Shown one piece after another: positions 7,750 through 17,187 of a stretch of DNA of 64,000 bases. The DNA is taken from assembly GCF_003058465.1 (NCBI RefSeq), contig NZ_CP028901.1, forward strand, positions 3,906,001 to 3,970,000, written 5' to 3'. The translations under genes and the position numbers were made by a program. A model generated the notes under the pieces. That model ran no database searches. It saw nothing but the letters and a program-made list of their open reading frames with translations, and was not told the DNA's origin. Position 1 is the stretch's first letter, and each line of letters opens with the position of its first letter. The stretch is from Orrella marina. GTDB taxonomy: Bacteria; Pseudomonadota; Gammaproteobacteria; Burkholderiales; Burkholderiaceae_B.

Positions 7750-10451
7750 CTGGACGCGCGGGTATATCCCTGCACCTTGATGCCTTGCTGGACCTCCCCC
7801 CGGAAAACACCCTGATCCTGACGGTCAATAACCGTCTTAGCCGGTCGATGACTTCGTTGTACGCACGCAAGCGTGAGGCGGGTAGCACCGCTTTGCCGGT
7901 CATTCTTCCGTGGCGATCATGGATGACGCAATGCGCGTTTGATCTCAGCTTTGATGCGACGCAGCAGCAGGATCCGGTCCACGTGCTCGATCCCGCTGTA
8001 GCCCGGTTGCTGTGGCGCGAGGTGATTGCCCTGCGTGATGAGCAGGATGGTATGCGCGGACTGATCGATGTCGAGCAGCTCGCCACACTGGCAGGTCAGG
8101 CAGATGAACTGGTGCTGCACTGGGATGTGACAGTTGATCCTGCCTGGTCCACGCCCGAGTACGAACAGTTCCTGCAGTGGCAGCGAGCCTATGAGGAGCG
8201 TCTGGCGCAACTCAGAGCAATTGATCGCACCCGACTTGCGCTGTCCATGCAGGACTGGATAGTGCACGAACGTATTGCCCTGGCTGATCATGTGGTGTTT
8301 GCGGGATTCGCGCAACGATCGAAGGTGGTGGACAGAATGATCGTCGCGATCGGGCAGCAAGGCCGGACCGTGTATGAATATATCGCACAGGATTTGCCTC
8401 GCCAGCATCCCCCTCTCCAGATTCGCAGTCCAGGTGATGCACAACAGTGGCAGCAGGCCATTGACTGGGCCAGACGGGCGCTTGATACCCAGCCGCAGGG
8501 GCGCTTTGCAATAGTGGTGCCGGATCTGCAGTCCAAGGCTGATCATGCGCGTCGGTTGCTGGAGCGCGCGCTTGCCCCTGACCACGCTTTTAACGTTGCC
8601 GTGGCGCCGCCACTGGCGCACTGGCCGCCCGTGCGGGCGATGTTCGCCTGGCTACGGGTGACAGGTTTGCTCAGGGCGCGCGCAGCCGTACCTGTTGAGC
8701 TGGCAGGGCAGGCCATGCTGGCCGGATTGTGTGCCGGCGATATTGCCGAGCGAGGTGACCGGGCGATGATTGATGCCAGGTGGCGTCAGGCTGGGGTCAT
8801 GAATGTCAGCCTCGATGACTGGCTGCGCGCGCTGGAAGGGCTGCCCTTGCTGGGCCCGGCCTGGTCGGCCGTCTTCGATCTGTGGCAATCAGTCGAGTCC
8901 TCCAGCATTGAGCGCTGGGACCAATGGGTATCTCTGTTTCGCCAATCCATGAGTTTGGTTGGATTTCCGGGCGATCACGCCAGGACATCAACTGGTTTTC
9001 AAGCCGTTCAGGCGCTGGATGCCTTGCTCGTCAAAGTCGCAGGGTTTGACGACTTTTTTGGGGCAGTGAGCTGGCAGCAGGCGCTGTCGCAAATCGAGTC
9101 GCTCGCCCGGCAGGCTGTGTTCCAGCCCCAGCGGGATCGCAGTGCCAGGCTTGATGTGCTGGGTCTGCTGGAGTCTGAGGGAGGACAGTGGGATGGGGTC
9201 TGGGTCATGGATATGACGGATTCTGTCCTGCCGGCAGCTGTCAGTCCGAATCCGCTTTTGCCGAGACCGGCACTCAGCCAGGCGCAGGCTCCGCGTTCAA
9301 CGGCACAGCGTGAGCGGGAGTGGGCCCAAAGTATGTTTCAGACACTGTGCGCACTTGCTCCGAGCGTGACCATGAGCTGGCCTGCCCGGGATGAGCAGCA
9401 GGCGCTCAGACCCTCACCGTTCATGGCATCACTCGAACCATCTGCACCACCCGTCGAGTGCGCGCAAGCCCATGACTCCAGTCTGCATGAGTCGATTCCG
9501 CTTGAAATCTGGGAGGATGGCCAATGTCCGCCTCTGAATGCTGACGAGCTGATCCATGGCGGGGTCTCGGTCCTCGATATCCAGTCCAGAAACCCGATGT
9601 GGGCATTTGTTCGGCACCGTTTGAACACCCGCGGACTTGAACCGTACGCCAGTACGCCGCAGCGCTCGCAGCGAGGCGAATTCATGCACGCTGTCATGCG
9701 TGCAGTCTGGGAGAAGTTGCGAGATCATGACGGTCTGGTTGCACAACACAAAACGGAGGACTTCCGTTACTGGCTAGAAGAAACGGTGACCAGCCTGTCG
9801 ATGCTGATGCTGGGAGACTGGCCAAGAGCGTTGACTCCCCTTGAAGTGGCCCGGGCAATTGTGCTGGTGAATCAGTGGCTGGATGCAGAGTCGGATCGAG
9901 CCGCGTTTGAGGTGGTCGAGATGGAAAGTCCCTACCACTTGAAGCTCGGTATGCTGGAGATCAAAGTCGTGATCGACCGTCTCGATAGCGTGCCGGACAA
10001 CGCAACGAGTCGCGAAATGGGCTGGGTCTTGCTGGATTACAAGACCGGCATATCGCGTGCCGATCCTTTCAAGGACTGGGCGCGCGAGCGGCCAGTCGAC
10101 ATTCAGATGCTCGCCTACGTGCGCGCCCTCAGACTTGCAAAGGGCGAGTGGCCTGTTGCGATATGCTGGGTTCAGTTGCATCCTCGCAAACTCGAGATTG
10201 GCGGTGTGGCGAGGGATGATTATGAAGTCGTCGGAGACAATGATGCTGCCAAGGGAGTGGGCAAAGCGCTGAAGAAGCTGCCTGAAGGTCAGTGGGTGTC
10301 CACGCTGCAGGAGTGGGATGACAAGCTCGAACGCCTGGCCCGGGAGTTTCAGGACGGTGAGGCATCGAATGTCAGTCACAGTCTTGGCGACCTGAAGTAC
10401 TGCGACATCCGGCACATCCTGCGTCTTCATGAGGAGAGTGGGGATGACTGA
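7746..10451 (+). CDS. AddB-like recombination nuclease subunit (PD-(D/E)XK family)
   Basis: About 901 residues. It matches the beta/gammaproteobacterial 'probable DNA repair protein' type that pairs with a UvrD-like AddA partner in double-strand-break processing. The ATG at 7746 is preferred over GTG 7731 because it overlaps the preceding stop. The N-terminal half looks like an inactive helicase fold without a clear Walker A. The C-terminal nuclease domain (about 610-900) has the start RGEFMHAVMRAVWEKL, an Asp in KVVIDRLD and the catalytic strand WVLLDYKTG near residue 760. The cysteines that hold the iron-sulphur cluster in classical AddB are mostly missing: SRNPMWAF near 615 has Asn where Cys is usual, and only KYC (Cys886) remains at the C-terminus. 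It overlaps the next gene by 8 bases. Confidence 0.85.
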   Translation: MTGRAGISLHLDALLDLPPENTLILTVNNRLSRSMTSLYARKREAGSTALPVILPWRSWMTQCAFDLSFDATQQQDPVHVLDPAVARLLWREVIALRDEQDGMRGLIDVEQLATLAGQADELVLHWDVTVDPAWSTPEYEQFLQWQRAYEERLAQLRAIDRTRLALSMQDWIVHERIALADHVVFAGFAQRSKVVDRMIVAIGQQGRTVYEYIAQDLPRQHPPLQIRSPGDAQQWQQAIDWARRALDTQPQGRFAIVVPDLQSKADHARRLLERALAPDHAFNVAVAPPLAHWPPVRAMFAWLRVTGLLRARAAVPVELAGQAMLAGLCAGDIAERGDRAMIDARWRQAGVMNVSLDDWLRALEGLPLLGPAWSAVFDLWQSVESSSIERWDQWVSLFRQSMSLVGFPGDHARTSTGFQAVQALDALLVKVAGFDDFFGAVSWQQALSQIESLARQAVFQPQRDRSARLDVLGLLESEGGQWDGVWVMDMTDSVLPAAVSPNPLLPRPALSQAQAPRSTAQREREWAQSMFQTLCALAPSVTMSWPARDEQQALRPSPFMASLEPSAPPVECAQAHDSSLHESIPLEIWEDGQCPPLNADELIHGGVSVLDIQSRNPMWAFVRHRLNTRGLEPYASTPQRSQRGEFMHAVMRAVWEKLRDHDGLVAQHKTEDFRYWLEETVTSLSMLMLGDWPRALTPLEVARAIVLVNQWLDAESDRAAFEVVEMESPYHLKLGMLEIKVVIDRLDSVPDNATSREMGWVLLDYKTGISRADPFKDWARERPVDIQMLAYVRALRLAKGEWPVAICWVQLHPRKLEIGGVARDDYEVVGDNDAAKGVGKALKKLPEGQWVSTLQEWDDKLERLAREFQDGEASNVSHSLGDLKYCDIRHILRLHEESGDD

Positions 10452-13400
10452 GCGATTGCCAGCAGACCACCATGCCCGCACACAGGCAGTTGATCCGACT
10501 CGCAGTTTCATTGTTCAGGCACCAGCAGGTTCCGGGAAGACATCGCTCCTGACAGATCGTATTGTGGCATTGCTGGCCAGAGTCGAGCGTCCGGAACAGA
10601 TCGTGGCGATGACCTTCACTCGCAAGGCAGCGGGCGAGATGCACAACCGCGTGCTGGAAAAACTGCAGCTTGCGCTCGATGATCATCCACCGGATGCACT
10701 GAATGAAAGACAGGGCTGGTTGCTGGCCCGCGCTGCGCTTGAGCAGGATCGGCGCATGGGATGGAACCTGCTTGAGCAGCCTTCCAGGCTGCGTATTCAG
10801 ACCATTGATTCTTTTTGTGCGTCGCTCGTCAAGTCGATGCCGTGGTTCAGTGCACTCGGTGGCATGCCCAGCATCAGCGAGGATCCCCAGGAGTTGTACC
10901 GCAAAGCCGCATCAGGTGTGCTGTCGATGGCGGGCCAGGACCTGGCGGTCGACCGACTGCTGCAGCATCTCGATGTCGATGTGCCAGCGGCGATTGACGG
11001 CATTGCTTTTATGCTGGCACAGCGTGATCAGTGGTTGCCGCTGATCGGCCATATCTACGCCGAGGATGCCCTTGATCGCCTGGAAGGCTATCTTCGCGAA
11101 ACCCTTGAAAAGGAGCTGGGTGAACTGGTACAGGCGATGCCTGCCGGATGGCAGCATCAACTGGCAGAGCCCGCTCGGATGGCAGCTGCAACGCTTGCAG
11201 AAAAGGTGCCAGAGCCCGGTGACAAGCGCGAGATTGTTGCGCTGCTGGACTGGGAAGCAGGGAGCCTGACCGACGATCCTGACCAGCTGCCGCAGTGGAT
11301 TGGCCTGGCCCAGTTGTTGCTGACCAGCAGCGGTGGGCCACGCGCACGTCTGACCAAGAGTGAAGGGTGTGACCGCAATACAGCCCACAAGGATACCTTG
11401 TCGCAATGGCTTTCTGCCTGGGACGCCAAGGAAGCGCCGCGGTGGTGCAGGCAACTGCACGCGGTGCGATCCATGCCGCAGCCTCACTTCACGCCCGGGC
11501 AAGGGGGTATTCTCGCGGCCCAGGCTCGTGTGCTCATGCTTGCGGTGGCTCAACTTCAGCTGGAGTTCACTGCGCGAGCTGAAGTCGATTTCATTGAGGT
11601 GGCTCAGCGCGCGACCCAGGCGCTGGGGCATGCGGATGACCCAAGCGATCTTCTGCTCAGACTGGATCAGCAGATCTCCCATCTTCTGGTTGACGAGTTT
11701 CAGGACACCAGCAAAGCCCAGTTGGACCTGCTTGAGACATTGATTTCTGGCTGGCAGCCAGGCGATGACAGGACGCTTTTCATTGTGGGCGATCCGATGC
11801 AGTCCATTTACAGGTTCAGAAAGGCGGAGGTAGGCCTGTTTCTGCAGGTCCGTGATCTGGGAATTGGTGAAGTGGATCTGGCTTGCTTGCAACTCACAGA
11901 AAACTTCCGCTCAAGTGGCTCTATTGTGCAGTGGGTCAACGAGGTCTTCTCCCGGGTGCTGCCTGACGAAGACTCAGACGAGATGGGAGCGATTCGCTAC
12001 AGCCCCTCGGTTGCCTGGCATCCCCCGTCCGGGAAGCCGGCAGTCAGCTGGCATCTTCAGGGTGATGATGAGGCGATCGAGCAGGAAGTTCTCGAGCTTG
12101 CGAGGTCGGCCTGGGAAACCCATGCCGAGTCGGACAAGCCAGTAGCCATTCTGGTCAAAGCCCGGTCGCACCTTGGACGGGTGACGCTGGCTTTGCGCAA
12201 AGCGGGACTGCCGACCCGGGCGATTGATCTCGAGCCACTCGGGGATCGCCCTGTCGTGATGGACCTGGTTGCGCTGGCGCGCGCGATGGTGCATACGGCC
12301 GATCGCGCCTCCTGGATCGCCGTGCTCAGAGCACCGTGGTGCGGGCTGACGCTCTCCAGTCTGCATGCCTTGCTCTGGAAGCGGCCGCGCCACACCGTGG
12401 TGCAGGTGCTAGCAGACTGGATCCGGGACGAGACGTTTCAGAAACGAATGGAGCCGCAGCAGCGTCAACGTTTACGAGTTGTCGCGCCTGTCTTGCTTGA
12501 TGCTTTGCATGATGATGGTCACCAGCCATTTGCGGCACGACTGGAGTCGCTCTGGATGACGCTTGGCGGTCCAGGGCTGGTGAGTGATGCATCAGACCTT
12601 GAGGATGCCCAGGCGGTCTTTAACCTGATGGACGGTCTGGCCGAGCATAGCCATCTGGACATGGACCGGTTACAAAAGCATCTGGGCAAGCTCTTTGCAA
12701 CGCCGGTTGCGACCAGTGACCGAGCCATCGAAATCATGACCATGCACAAGGCAAAGGGGCTTGAGTTCGAGGAGGTCATTCTGATGGGGCTCGAACGGTC
12801 GCCTCGAAACGATCAAGCCCCGCTGGTGCGCATTGAGCAAGTTGGTTCACGGGTTCTCTTTGGTCCGGTTAAAGCCAGCGCACAGCAGGAACAGGACCCG
12901 ATTGCACAGTATCTTGGCAAGCGAGAGGCTGTCAGGCAGGATTTTGAGACAGATCGACTTTTGTATGTTGCGGCCACCCGCGCAAGACAGGCACTGCATC
13001 TGGTTGCACGCATCAGCATCGACAGCAAGTCAGGAGGGATCAGGAAGGTTTCCGAGAAGTCCTTGCTGGGCAAGTTGTGGGGATTTTGTCCGCAGGCGAT
13101 TCAGGATGAAGCTGTTGAGCGATTGCGGGGGCAGTCTGAAACCGGGGATGCGTCATCTTCTGGACCGGGGTGGCGTGCACCAGCGATGATCCGCAGAGCG
13201 AGCCTTCCTGAACGACTGGAAACGCACAAGGTACTGGCCCAGCATGAAAGCTATGGATTTGCAGCGTGGCCCGCGCAGGACAGTCCTGATCGTCTGATTG
13301 GCACCCTCTTGCATGCATGGTTTGCACGCTTTAGCGGGGTAAGTTCACCAGAGCTGCCAGGGCCTGGACAAGTCATGACACAACTTGCCCGCCTGGGCAT

Positions 13401-13773
13401 GCCGGTTGCATTGCGTGAGAAAGCCGCGCAACAGGTCATCAGCGGGCTTGAGGCAATGGTGTCAAGCGAGCGCGGGAAGTGGTTGCTCTCGCAGCCTCAG
13501 GCAAGGGTTGAATGGTCGCTTGTAGATCATGATGAAGTGGTGTCTGTTCTGGACCTGGCGATTGATCAGGGTAGTCACTGGCTGGTTGTTGATTACAAGA
13601 CATCCAGCCGGCATCCGGACGAAACTGAAGATATGTTCAAAGAGCGCATGATGGTGCGCTATCGGCCACAGATGCTGCGATATGTTGACCAGTTACGTGC
13701 ATTTGACGGAAGAGATGCCAAGGCTGCGCTTTACTTTCCGGTTGACGATCTCTGGGTTGAGATGAGTTTCTGA
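10444..13773 (+). CDS. AddA-like UvrD/Rep helicase-nuclease
   Basis: About 1109 residues; the large superfamily 1A helicase subunit of the AddAB-like double-strand-break repair enzyme. I chose ATG 10444, which has GAGGAG upstream and overlaps the previous gene's end, over ATG 10429. Motifs appear in order: Walker A APAGSGKT (26-33), TFTRKAAGEM, Walker B LLVDEFQDTS (about 415), VGDPMQSIYRFRKAEV, LTENFRSS, IEIMTMHKAKGLEFEEVIL and LLYVAATRARQALHLVA. The C-terminal RecB-type nuclease shows SVLDLAID, VVDYKTS (1050-1055) and the YRPQMLRYVDQL helix. This supports an exonuclease/helicase that replaces RecBCD. Its stop lies only 43 bases before the SRP RNA gene. Confidence 0.92.
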   Translation: MTERLPADHHARTQAVDPTRSFIVQAPAGSGKTSLLTDRIVALLARVERPEQIVAMTFTRKAAGEMHNRVLEKLQLALDDHPPDALNERQGWLLARAALEQDRRMGWNLLEQPSRLRIQTIDSFCASLVKSMPWFSALGGMPSISEDPQELYRKAASGVLSMAGQDLAVDRLLQHLDVDVPAAIDGIAFMLAQRDQWLPLIGHIYAEDALDRLEGYLRETLEKELGELVQAMPAGWQHQLAEPARMAAATLAEKVPEPGDKREIVALLDWEAGSLTDDPDQLPQWIGLAQLLLTSSGGPRARLTKSEGCDRNTAHKDTLSQWLSAWDAKEAPRWCRQLHAVRSMPQPHFTPGQGGILAAQARVLMLAVAQLQLEFTARAEVDFIEVAQRATQALGHADDPSDLLLRLDQQISHLLVDEFQDTSKAQLDLLETLISGWQPGDDRTLFIVGDPMQSIYRFRKAEVGLFLQVRDLGIGEVDLACLQLTENFRSSGSIVQWVNEVFSRVLPDEDSDEMGAIRYSPSVAWHPPSGKPAVSWHLQGDDEAIEQEVLELARSAWETHAESDKPVAILVKARSHLGRVTLALRKAGLPTRAIDLEPLGDRPVVMDLVALARAMVHTADRASWIAVLRAPWCGLTLSSLHALLWKRPRHTVVQVLADWIRDETFQKRMEPQQRQRLRVVAPVLLDALHDDGHQPFAARLESLWMTLGGPGLVSDASDLEDAQAVFNLMDGLAEHSHLDMDRLQKHLGKLFATPVATSDRAIEIMTMHKAKGLEFEEVILMGLERSPRNDQAPLVRIEQVGSRVLFGPVKASAQQEQDPIAQYLGKREAVRQDFETDRLLYVAATRARQALHLVARISIDSKSGGIRKVSEKSLLGKLWGFCPQAIQDEAVERLRGQSETGDASSSGPGWRAPAMIRRASLPERLETHKVLAQHESYGFAAWPAQDSPDRLIGTLLHAWFARFSGVSSPELPGPGQVMTQLARLGMPVALREKAAQQVISGLEAMVSSERGKWLLSQPQARVEWSLVDHDEVVSVLDLAIDQGSHWLVVDYKTSSRHPDETEDMFKERMMVRYRPQMLRYVDQLRAFDGRDAKAALYFPVDDLWVEMSF

Positions 13774-13776
13774 ACG

Positions 13777-13811
13777 TTGCTTGAGGCGTTTTTCTGCAAG
13801 CCTGCTAGAAT
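13777..13811 (+). promoter_or_regulatory. Probable promoter of ffs
   Basis: An extended -10 element TGCTAGAAT lies at 13803-13811, about 5 bases before the inferred 5' end of the SRP RNA. Possible -35 sequences are TTGCTT (13777) or TTGAGG (13781), both at longer than ideal spacing. An extended -10 makes a weak -35 tolerable. The position relative to the RNA start is the main support. Confidence 0.5.
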
Positions 13812-13815
13812 TCGG

Positions 13816-13916
13816 GGTGGCGGGCCCCTCCGCATGGTTCAGCGGTGAACCTGGTCAGGTCGGGAACGAAGCAGCCATAGCCGTGCCGAATCAGTGCCGG
13901 AGTCAGGCTCGCCATC
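13816..13916 (+). ncRNA. ffs: Signal recognition particle RNA, small bacterial type (4.5S)
   Basis: The RNA scaffold of the signal recognition particle; binds Ffh and directs membrane proteins to FtsY. The conserved domain IV core is visible as ACCTGGTCAGGTCGGGAACG and AAGCAGCC (13849-13876), followed by the return strand TAGCC. The terminal strands GGTGGCGGG (13816-13824) and CTCGCCATC (13908-13916) pair to close the hairpin. The tetraloop region reads GGGAACGAAGCAGCC, where GGAA is the expected GNRA loop. Ends are inferred from pairing and may be off by a few bases. Location directly upstream of dnaX is the usual one in Burkholderiales. Confidence 0.93.
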
Positions 13917-13945
13917 TATGCTGCTGTCAGCCAAGTGAAGGCCAT

Positions 13946-16200
13946 ATGAGTTATCTGGTACTAGCCCGCAAGTGGCGACCACGCGATTTTGAAAGTCTGG
14001 TGGGCCAGGATCATGTGGTTCGCGCCTTGACACACGCGCTCACGACCCAGCGACTCCATCACGCCTGGCTTTTTACCGGCACTCGCGGTGTTGGCAAAAC
14101 GACCCTGTCCCGTATCCTTGCCAAATCCCTGAACTGCGAAGCAGGTATTACGGCGCATCCGTGTGGCAAATGTGCTGCGTGTACGCAGATCGATGCCGGA
14201 CGGTTCGTGGACTATGTCGAACTCGATGCGGCCTCCAACCGGGGCGTTGATGAAATGACGCAGTTGCTCGAGCAGGCGGTTTATGCGCCGACGGCTGCGC
14301 GATTCAAGGTCTACATGATCGACGAGGTTCACATGCTTTCGGGGCATGCGTTTAACGCCATGCTCAAGACCCTGGAAGAACCTCCGCCCCACGTAAAGTT
14401 CATTCTTGCGACCACAGATCCCCAGAAAATTCCACCAACCGTCCTGAGTCGCTGTCTGCAGTTCAATCTCAAGCAGATGGCGCCGGAGTCAATTGCATCG
14501 CACCTGGCCTGGGTCCTCGAGCAGGAGAATGTCCGGTTCGAGTCACTCGCGCTCAGACTGATCGGTCAATCTGCATCAGGATCCATGCGGGATGCCCTGT
14601 CGCTGACGGATCAGGCGATTGCCTTTAGCTCGGGTGACCTGACGCTCGAGTCGGTTCGCAGCATGCTGGGTTCGGTTGATCAGACGCTACTGGTGCAGCT
14701 GTTGCAATCCCTTTATCAGTGCGACGCACCTCAGGTCCTTGAGGTGACCAGACGATTGTCCGAGCGGGGACTGTCCTTGCGAGCGGCACTGGCTGACCTG
14801 GCTATTCTGCTATCCAGAATTGCAATCACCCAGCGTGTTGGAACCTGCGAGCTCGAAGACGAGACGGTGCGTGATGCGGTGCAGCATCTTGCAAACGAGA
14901 TGCCCGCCGATCTGGTACAGCTTTTTTACACCGTTTGCGTTCACAGTCGACAGGAACTGGCCCAGGCACCGGACGAGTTTGCCGGTTTTGTGATGATCTG
15001 TCTGCGGATGCTGGGTTTTGTGGATTCGCTGGTCGACCCACAAAAAAAAAGTGCGCCACTGAAGACAAGCCAGCCAGTCGAGTCGAGTAAGCCGACCGGG
15101 TTGGCAAGCACAGCGGAGAATACTGAGCGATTATCGGCTCCGGCATCAGGGTCGACCGTGCTTGAGACGCCAGACTCCTCAACGACCCCGGCAGATCCAA
15201 CCCCAAGCCTCGTAGCAGCGACTCCAGTTCATCCAGTCCCTCCATCCGACGCCAGTGAACAGGAGAAGTCCGCAGAGGATTTCGTGGGGGTTGCGATTCG
15301 AGAGGCGAAAGATACGCAGCTTTTCCGTCAGGACGCCCCGGCGCCAGGAAAATCAAATGATCAGGCCAGACTGAGTTCCGGAGCGGGACTGACAGATCCC
15401 TCTGATTTGCAGTCGGGGGTGAACCTGTGCGGCAGGAAGTGCCTGCGACCGGCGCACCGGCGACATATTCAACATATTCGGATGATCAGGCAGATGCACC
15501 ACCACCGGTCGCACCGCCTGATGATGCTCGATATGATGAGGTGTTGCCACCTGAGCCTGATGATAATGGTGAGGACAGTCTGCTTCCGTGGGAAGATGCC
15601 CCGCAGGTGAGTTTCGAGAGTCTCCCGACATCCGGTGCTGCGCCAGTCGATCAGCGTGCTGCCGGATTGTCTGCCCTGAGCGATGATGGCGACCCGCGTG
15701 ACCGTCGTGCGCAGCAATCGCAGGAAGTGTTTGTTGAGCCGGAAGTCCCCGAGTTGTCTGAATCATCCGGCCCGTCCGGTGAACAGGGGTTTCCGTCATT
15801 ACAATCTGTTGTGCGGGAATGGTCGACGCTGGCAGCAGGTCTTTCAGTCTCCGGGATGGCTCGCCAGCTGGCGATGCAGTCGGTATGTGTCAGTGCGAAT
15901 GAACAGTGTCTGACCCTGCTTGTGCAAGCGGGAGCAATTGCCAGAGGATCTCACGTTCAGCGGCTCGAAAGTGCGGTTCAGAAGAAACTGGGCAAACCGG
16001 TTCGACTGGAGATCACTGTTGGTGAACTGGGGTCGGCCCAGACTGCTCAGCAGATCGCTGATCTGGAGACCGAGCGGCGTCTTGAAGAGGCTCGTCAGCA
16101 ACTGGAAACTGATCCTTTTGTACAGACACTGATGCAGGAAATGGGTGCACAAATCGTTCCGGGGTCCGTTCGCCCCGCAGGATCAGGTGCCAGTGTGTAA
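13946..16200 (+). CDS. dnaX: DNA polymerase III tau/gamma subunit, with an apparent -1 frame break
   Basis: Clamp-loader ATPase; the full-length tau form also ties the polymerase cores and DnaB together. Start ATG 13946 (MSYLVLARKWRP). Seen in order: Walker A GTRGVGKT (45-52), a four-Cys zinc module near 65-80, IDEVHML, and sensor region LATTDPQKIP. After about residue 370 comes a low-complexity Ser/Thr/Pro linker. The frame used up to about 15418 continues only to a stop at 15610 with unlikely residues. The sensible C-terminal part (SFESLPTSG, then the alpha-binding domain ending at 16200) is in the -1 frame, open from 15406. Adding one G to the run at 15415-15419 restores one 751-residue protein, a normal tau length. 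A nine-A run at 15042 is a separate candidate slippage site for gamma. It is followed by ybaB and recR, as usual. Confidence 0.9.
15041..15090 (+). promoter_or_regulatory. Candidate slippage site for the gamma form of DnaX (run of nine A)
   Basis: The in-frame codons CAA AAA AAA AGT contain nine consecutive A at 15042-15050, just after the clamp-loader domain III and at the start of the linker (residue 366). A shift to -1 meets TAA at 15088, and a shift to +1 meets TGA at 15060. Either way the product would be a gamma-like protein of about 370-380 residues. Thermus dnaX uses a nine-A run for transcriptional slippage, and E. coli uses A AAA AAG for ribosomal frameshifting. That it operates here is inference. 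Confidence 0.55.
15413..15457 (+). other. Site of the dnaX frame break: G5 run followed by a hairpin
   Basis: Codons TCG GGG GTG (15413-15421) contain G5 at 15415-15419. Reading must move to -1 here or a base must be added to enter the downstream tau frame. Seven bases later, GTGCG (15427-15431) and GCAGG (15432-15436) can pair with CGCAC (15453-15457) and CCTGC (15442-15446), leaving a six-base bulge and a five-base loop. The layout resembles a -1 recoding signal, but a missing G in the assembly is the simpler explanation. Confidence 0.5.
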
Positions 16201-16250
16201 TGTCCGTCCCGTCGTAACCGGGTGCAGTTTAACGAAAGGAAATCTACAGC

Positions 16251-16577
16251 ATGATGAAAGGACAAATGGCTGGCCTGATGCGTCAGGCCCAGCAAATGCA
16301 GGAGAATATGAAAAAGGCTCAGGAAGCGCTGGCCGACATCACCGTTGAAGGTGCGTCCGGTGGCAGCCTGGTCAAAGTGACAATGACTTGTCGTCACGAT
16401 GTGCGCCGAGTCGAGATCGATCCGAGTCTGCTTGCCGATGACAAGGACATGCTCGAAGACCTCGTCGCGGCTGCTTTTAACGATGCACTGCGCAAGGCTG
16501 AAGAAACATCGCAGGAGAAAATGGCGTCTGTCACGGCAGGTCTGCCATTGCCACCGGGTATGAAGCTGCCGTTCTGA
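16251..16577 (+). CDS. ybaB: YbaB/EbfC family nucleoid-associated protein
   Basis: A 108-residue DNA-binding dimer. The N-terminus [30 protein letters not shown] is the typical Met/Gln-rich helix, followed by the beta strands with [21 protein letters not shown] and a basic C-terminus ending [19 protein letters not shown] (16236-16243) precedes the ATG. It lies between dnaX and recR, separated from recR by one base, as in most proteobacteria, and is presumably cotranscribed with both. Confidence 0.96.
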   Translation: MMKGQMAGLMRQAQQMQENMKKAQEALADITVEGASGGSLVKVTMTCRHDVRRVEIDPSLLADDKDMLEDLVAAAFNDALRKAEETSQEKMASVTAGLPLPPGMKLPF

Positions 16578-16578
16578 T

Positions 16579-17187
16579 ATGGACGCCCCGATGTCTGAAC
16601 CAGGGCCACTGACGGATCTGGTCAAGGCTTTGCGAGCGCTGCCTGGCGTTGGCGTTCGCACGGCGAGACGAATGGCTTATCACCTGCTGCAGAATGATCC
16701 ACAAGCTGCCCGTGCCTTGAGCCGGGCGCTGTCAGATGCGATTGAAGGTCTGGTGCACTGTGAGCGATGTAACGGGTTTAGCCAGACGCCCATCTGCGTG
16801 GTCTGCTCTGACTCCGGGCGGGACCAGAGCCTTCTCTGTATTGTGGAGACACCCTCTGACCAGAACTCGATTGAAGCCACCCATAACTACCTTGGGCTTT
16901 ATTACATCCTGATGGGCCGCATCGCGCCGCTAGAGGGTGTTGGCGCGCAGGAGCTCAATCTTAAGCGCCTGCTTGATCGCGTCAGCGACGGGCGTGTTGA
17001 AGAGGTGATTCTGGCCACCAATTTCACTTCAGAAGGTGAAACCACGGCACACTATCTGGGTGAGGCTCTGCGAGCCAGAGGCCTGAAAGTCAGCCGGCTT
17101 GCTCGCGGCGTGCCAGCCGGGAGTGAACTTGAGTATGTCGATGCTGGTACTGTTGCCTGGGCGATGATGGAAAGAAAGCCTGCCTGA
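16579..17187 (+). CDS. recR: Recombination mediator RecR
   Basis: RecR works with RecF and RecO to load RecA on gapped DNA. The 202-residue protein, near the usual length of about 200, shows a helix-hairpin-helix region ([18 protein letters not shown]), a C4 zinc finger ([16 protein letters not shown], about residues 58-73) and a Toprim domain beginning [10 protein letters not shown], with the Walker-like GxG-containing strand [13 protein letters not shown] further on. The first ATG (16579) lies one base after the ybaB stop; a second at 16591 (MSEPGPL) would also fit. Confidence 0.96.
   Translation: MDAPMSEPGPLTDLVKALRALPGVGVRTARRMAYHLLQNDPQAARALSRALSDAIEGLVHCERCNGFSQTPICVVCSDSGRDQSLLCIVETPSDQNSIEATHNYLGLYYILMGRIAPLEGVGAQELNLKRLLDRVSDGRVEEVILATNFTSEGETTAHYLGEALRARGLKVSRLARGVPAGSELEYVDAGTVAWAMMERKPA

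Noticed and set aside
15427..16200. Separate gene starting at GTG 15427
   Set aside because: Its frame is open only from 15406 and its content is the tau C-terminus; it is the second part of dnaX, not an independent gene.
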